Origin: Ignavibacteriales bacterium
GTDB lineage: Bacteria; Bacteroidota; Ignavibacteria; Ignavibacteriales; Ignavibacteriaceae
DNA length: 5,512 nucleotides
Direction: 5' to 3'
Assembly: GCA_003142915.1 (NCBI GenBank)
Contig: PLNZ01000137.1
Location: forward strand, 1 to 5,512
Shown here piece by piece: positions 5,317 to 5,512 of this stretch (the stretch's first letter is position 1; the number at the start of each line of letters is the position of its first letter). The notes under the pieces were generated by a model that was given only the letters and a program-made list of their open reading frames with translations, did no database searches and was not told the origin of the DNA. The translations under genes and the position numbers were made by a program.

Positions 5317-5420
5317 ATAAGGGTGAAGCAAATAGCCCCAACTTTTAAGTCGGGATATAAATGGGCGCACTAATATTAGGCTTTAGCCCAAAAGGGACTC
5401 CTTATTGGACTAAAGTCCAA
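5313..5420. repeat. Cluster of palindromes between the aminotransferase and eIF2B-like genes (REP-like)
   Basis: Almost the whole 123-base gap consists of inverted repeats. CCTTATAAGG (5313-5322) is a perfect palindrome. CCC-A-ACTT / AAGT-C-GGG (5337-5354) pairs around TT with one mismatch. TGGGC (5362-5366) pairs with GCCCA (5386-5390) and encloses CTAATATTAG (5370-5379); GGCT/AGCC (5379-5388) is an alternative, inner pairing. TTGGACT-AA-AGTCCAA (5405-5420) is a perfect 7-base dyad. None is followed by a T tract in the minus direction, so a normal terminator is unlikely. The serial hairpins resemble REP/BIME intergenic elements spread by RAYT (Y1-type) transposases. That origin is inference; no transposase lies in the window. 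Confidence 0.6.
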
Positions 5421-5422
5421 AA

Positions 5423-5512
5423 CTATTTATCCATTAATTTTTTAATATTTCTCACTGCCTGTTTAATACGCTGGTCGTTTTCCACCATAGAAATACGCAG
5501 GTAGCCTTCACC
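5423..5512 (-). CDS. Class I/II PLP aminotransferase, C-terminal 29 residues (partial)
   Basis: From the window edge the minus strand reads GEGYLRISMVENDQRIKQAV, then RNIKKLMDK and TAG (5425-5423). The pattern G-E-G-(F/Y)-(L/V)-R-(I/F)-(S/A)-x-V-E-N-(D/E)-x-R-I-x-Q-A-(V/I)-R-x-I is the typical end of fold-type I aminotransferases of the AlaC/DapL/aspartate aminotransferase group. The arginine in YLRIS matches the conserved carboxylate-binding arginine of the family. Substrate cannot be assigned from this fragment. The gene is co-directional with the eIF2B-like gene but separated from it by the palindrome cluster, so shared transcription is possible but not shown. Confidence 0.85.
   Translation of the reverse strand, partial: GEGYLRISMVENDQRIKQAVRNIKKLMDK

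Noticed and set aside
5314..5341. Possible minus-strand promoter, TTGGGG (5341-5336) and TATAAG (5319-5314) with a 16-base spacer
   Set aside because: A transcript starting there would begin after the only candidate ribosome binding site of the eIF2B-like gene, and both boxes are parts of palindromes, which explains the match.
1..5512. CRISPR array, tRNA or rRNA gene, or complete insertion sequence
   Set aside because: I saw no regularly spaced direct repeats, no cloverleaf-like segment and no transposase reading frame on either strand.

Overview
The window looks like a chromosomal segment from a member of the Ignavibacteria/Bacteroidota-Chlorobi group. The main evidence is the C-terminal type IX secretion (T9SS) sorting domain of the first gene, with the NFPNPFNPTTVISFALP signature usual in Ignavibacteria. 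An exported S9 peptidase of bacteroidete type and an AT-rich base composition agree with this. The assignment is inferred from protein style, not from a marker gene.

Left part, plus strand (1-1334). The open 5' end carries the last 183 codons of a secreted SBBP (beta-propeller repeat) protein ending in the T9SS sorting domain. After a 119-base gap comes a 220-residue protein that I recognise as the 'nucleotide modification associated domain 2' (Nmad2) type. This family is predicted to act around modified DNA bases, and it is the most accessory-looking gene here.

Middle (1335-1958). This is a short convergent zone. It contains a startless remnant reading frame (1433-1564), a clear intrinsic terminator for the minus strand (1571-1603), and a small minus-strand helix-turn-helix gene with a TTG start and a strong Shine-Dalgarno sequence. 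Two adjacent inverted repeats (1906-1939) lie in the gap before the next gene.

Right part, minus strand (1959-5512). Transcription runs leftwards. It begins with the C-terminus of a class I/II aminotransferase, cut by the window edge. Next is a 110-base cluster of palindromes resembling REP-type intergenic repeats. Then come an eIF2B alpha/beta/delta-like protein, an exported S9B (DPP IV-type) peptidase starting 3 bases after the eIF2B-like stop, and, 44 bases further on, a four-helix membrane protein. The last three genes look like one transcription unit: the first two are probably translationally coupled, and the third has its own strong ribosome binding site.

No complete multi-gene defence or modification system is visible. 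The items most worth a second look are the solitary Nmad2 gene, the eIF2B-like protein without the isomerase cysteine coupled to a peptidase gene, the peptidase's altered substrate-recognition residues, and the palindrome cluster.
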